NCBI GenBank assembly: GCA_963812775.1
Contig: CAWEWH010000007.1
Coordinates: forward strand, 496,001 to 560,000
Reading direction: 5' to 3'
DNA length: 64,000 nucleotides
Origin: CAWEWH01 sp963812775
Lineage (GTDB): Bacteria; Pseudomonadota; Alphaproteobacteria; Rhizobiales; Beijerinckiaceae
Within the stretch, counting starts at the first letter, position 1. Every line of letters starts with the position of its first letter. This document shows positions 63,435 to 64,000 of this stretch, one piece after another. A program made the translations under genes and the position numbers. The notes beneath the pieces are model-generated. The model was given only the letters and a program-made list of their open reading frames with translations, had not been told where the DNA came from and ran no database searches.

Positions 63435-64000
63435 TCAGCCTGCCTGCGGCTGCGCCGCCCGCCGGGCGTTCGTCACGGCGTTGAGGACGATGAGGCCGAC
63501 GAGATAAAGGCTGGCGACGAACGAGAACAGGATCAGCATCAGCGGCCAGATGTTCGACCCGGTCGCCAGCCCCGTCAAAGCATGGAACAGCGCCGGTATG
63601 GCGCCGATGAGCGGCACCAGTGCGGCCTTGCGCCAGCCGCCTCTCAGGCGCAGCGGCAGCGCCGCTTGCAAGATCAAGTAGGCCGGGACGCTCAGCATGA
63701 TCGCCAGCCCCACGAGATCGAACAGGGGAGAAGGGGCGCCGCCCCTTTCAGGTTTCGAGACGGCTTGCTGTTGGGCCGCGCTGAGCCGCGCCGCCCATGC
63801 GCTGCGCTGCACCCCGCGGGGACCCTCCGCGCTCCACGTCGCGTCGGCGGGGACGCGCAGCGACGACAGTCGCTTCCACTTGTCGTCGAGAGCCGTGACA
63901 ACGAGCGCGTCGAGGCGCGTCGGGTTGCGATAGGTGATCCACACCAGCGCTTCGCCGCTGCCGGCCGCGTAGAGCGGCGCGGGGTTGTACATGGCGGCGT
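63435..64000 (-). CDS. Exported membrane-anchored protein, tandem paralogue 2, partial at right edge
   Basis: The frame is open through the right edge, so the amino end lies outside. The visible part matches paralogue 1 closely in layout: GSGEALVWITYRN, LDALVVTALDDKWKRL, RLSAAQQQAVSK, then helices IMLSVPAYLILQAALPLRLRGGWRKAALVPLIG and NIWPLMLILFSFVASLYLVGLIVLNAV. The two genes are separated by 130 bases on the same strand, consistent with tandem duplication. Confidence 0.75.
   Translation of the reverse strand, partial: AAMYNPAPLYAAGSGEALVWITYRNPTRLDALVVTALDDKWKRLSSLRVPADATWSAEGPRGVQRSAWAARLSAAQQQAVSKPERGGAPSPLFDLVGLAIMLSVPAYLILQAALPLRLRGGWRKAALVPLIGAIPALFHALTGLATGSNIWPLMLILFSFVASLYLVGLIVLNAVTNARRAAQPQAG

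Overview
This is a GC-rich chromosomal window from an alphaproteobacterium, most likely of the order Hyphomicrobiales (Rhizobiales). The evidence is gene order: slt-dapA-smpB, rsh-rpoZ, fabD-fabG-acpP-fabF-mltG-yicC-gmk facing lptF-lptG-lptD-pdxA-rsmA, tRNA-Phe beside yacG-maf, the DUF1127 mini-protein, and intergenic palindromes of the kind found in rhizobia. The genus cannot be settled from the sequence alone.

Layout. Positions 1-3.4 kb are one end of an integrated element, all on the minus strand: a tyrosine integrase, an AlpA-type regulator and small phage-like genes. From 3.5 to 9.9 kb lies an accessory-looking segment: minCDE, a small secreted protein, a carboxymuconolactone-decarboxylase-like protein, a tightly coupled operon with an ECF sigma factor, and a tandem pair of isoprenylcysteine-methyltransferase-like genes, the first truncated. 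This segment lies between tRNA-Phe (9986-10061) and a 12-bp copy of that tRNA's 3' end at 3511. From 10 to 39 kb the window is mostly housekeeping: DNA and nucleotide maintenance (yacG, maf, gmk, holC), cell wall (slt, mltG, dapA), stringent response (rsh, rpoZ), type II fatty acid synthesis, LPS export (lptFGD), ribosome maturation (rsmA), vitamin B6 (pdxA) and peptidases (pepA, an S10 carboxypeptidase). From 39 to 64 kb it mixes an ABC-F protein, a Crp/Fnr regulator with a polyamine-type ABC transporter, an AsmA-like protein, 3-oxoacid CoA-transferase (scoAB), an RND efflux pump, trmFO, a GST, a haloacid-dehalogenase-like enzyme, a soluble MCP-PilZ-sensor fusion, and tandem membrane-anchored proteins of unknown role.

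Sequence quality. At least eleven reading frames are broken, including essential genes (minD, fabG, lptG). Every break whose length can be tested needs removal of one base. Six sit on GAANTC or GANTTC hexamers that become GANTC, the site methylated by CcrM in this class, when the base is removed. I therefore read most frameshifts as consensus errors at modified sites rather than real pseudogenes. The RND pump gene is by far the worst, with ten or more breaks.

The least expected structures are a two-hairpin palindromic element present twice in opposite orientation (5813-5991 and 23223-23384), two adjacent palindromes inside scoAB, an ECF sigma factor set between two small CxxC membrane proteins, the MCP-PilZ-sensor fusion, and the absence of surA from between lptD and pdxA.
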